Source: Halobacillus alkaliphilus | Lineage (GTDB): Bacteria > Bacillota > Bacilli > Bacillales > Halobacillaceae | Direction: 5' to 3' | Length of the DNA: 36,735 nt | Assembly (NCBI RefSeq): GCF_900113125.1 | Contig: NZ_FOOG01000038.1 | Span: 1-36,735 of the forward strand | Shown here: positions 36,620 to 36,735 of the stretch, piece by piece | Layout: each line of letters starts with the position of its first letter | Numbering within the stretch: the stretch's first letter is position 1 | The notes under the pieces: model-generated | Told to the model about the DNA's origin: nothing | What the model saw: only the letters and a program-made list of their open reading frames with translations | Database searches by the model: none | Made by a program: the position numbers and the translations under genes

Positions 36620-36735
36620 GATAGATAAGTCATCGATCCATTAGTATCCGTCAGCTCCACGTGTCACCACGCTTCCACCTCGGACCTATCAACCTCATCG
36701 TCTCTGAGGGATCTTACTTACTTGGCGTAAGGGGA
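36620..36735 (-). rRNA. rrl: 23S ribosomal RNA, 3' end (partial)
   Basis: Minus strand: the 3'-terminal part of 23S rRNA, including GGTTGATAGGTCCGAGGTGGAA, ACACGTGGAGCTGACGGATACTAAT and GATCGATGACTTATC. The rest lies outside the window. The spacer to 5S (about 36527-36619) contains the usual CCAGTTTTGAGGGTTTACC-like processing region. Confidence 0.93.

Overview
The window is a core-chromosome segment of a spore-forming, low-GC Gram-positive bacterium of the family Bacillaceae. Gene order and protein sequences match the origin-proximal region of Bacillus subtilis, from the rrn operon and csfB to yabR. The divergence, the acidic proteins and the character of the intergenic repeats suggest a halophilic or halotolerant relative (Halobacillus/Virgibacillus type); the genus is inference. 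The + strand given here runs opposite to the usual map direction, so every real gene except abrB is on the minus strand.

From right to left: the 3' end of 23S rRNA and 5S rRNA with a terminator; csfB (sigma-G inhibitor Gin) behind a sigma-F-type promoter; the yaaO-tmk-darA-yaaR-holB-ricT-yabA run; a repeat element (copy D); trmN6-like yabB, yazA and rsmI; abrB, the only rightward gene, with a sigma-A promoter and tandem Spo0A boxes; metG; tatD; a short relic of yabE; rnmV, ksgA, yabG, veg, sspF; repeat copy C; ispE, purR, spoVG, glmU, prs, ctc, pth, fin, mfd, spoVT, yabM, yabN and yabO/rqcP; repeat copy B; yabP, yabQ, divIC, yabR; a class III aminotransferase; and at the left edge repeat copy A, broken by an intact IS3-family (IS150-like) element and by what looks like the 5' part of a group II intron.

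The genes serve translation and ribosome quality control (pth, rnmV, ksgA, metG, rsmI, rqcP, ctc), nucleotide, envelope and isoprenoid precursors (tmk, prs, purR, glmU, ispE), DNA replication and repair (holB, yabA, mfd), cell division (divIC), c-di-AMP sensing (darA), and a dense layer of sporulation control (csfB, ricT, abrB, spoVG, fin, spoVT, yabG, sspF, yabP, yabQ). Promoter-like sequences for sigma-A, B, F, G, H and K can be read directly upstream of the genes expected to use them.

The least explained part is a family of large intergenic repeats (four copies, about 0.4-0.75 kb, all in the same orientation). Each complete copy is a head-to-head pair of diverged arms, and the arms fold into hairpins whose base pairs covary between copies. 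Two copies carry an additional structured module. These repeats have absorbed an IS and probably a group II intron, and one splits the ancestral yabO-yabP operon. Compared with B. subtilis, xpaC-yaaN, most of yabE, and yabJ are missing, and an aminotransferase rather than spoIIE follows yabR.
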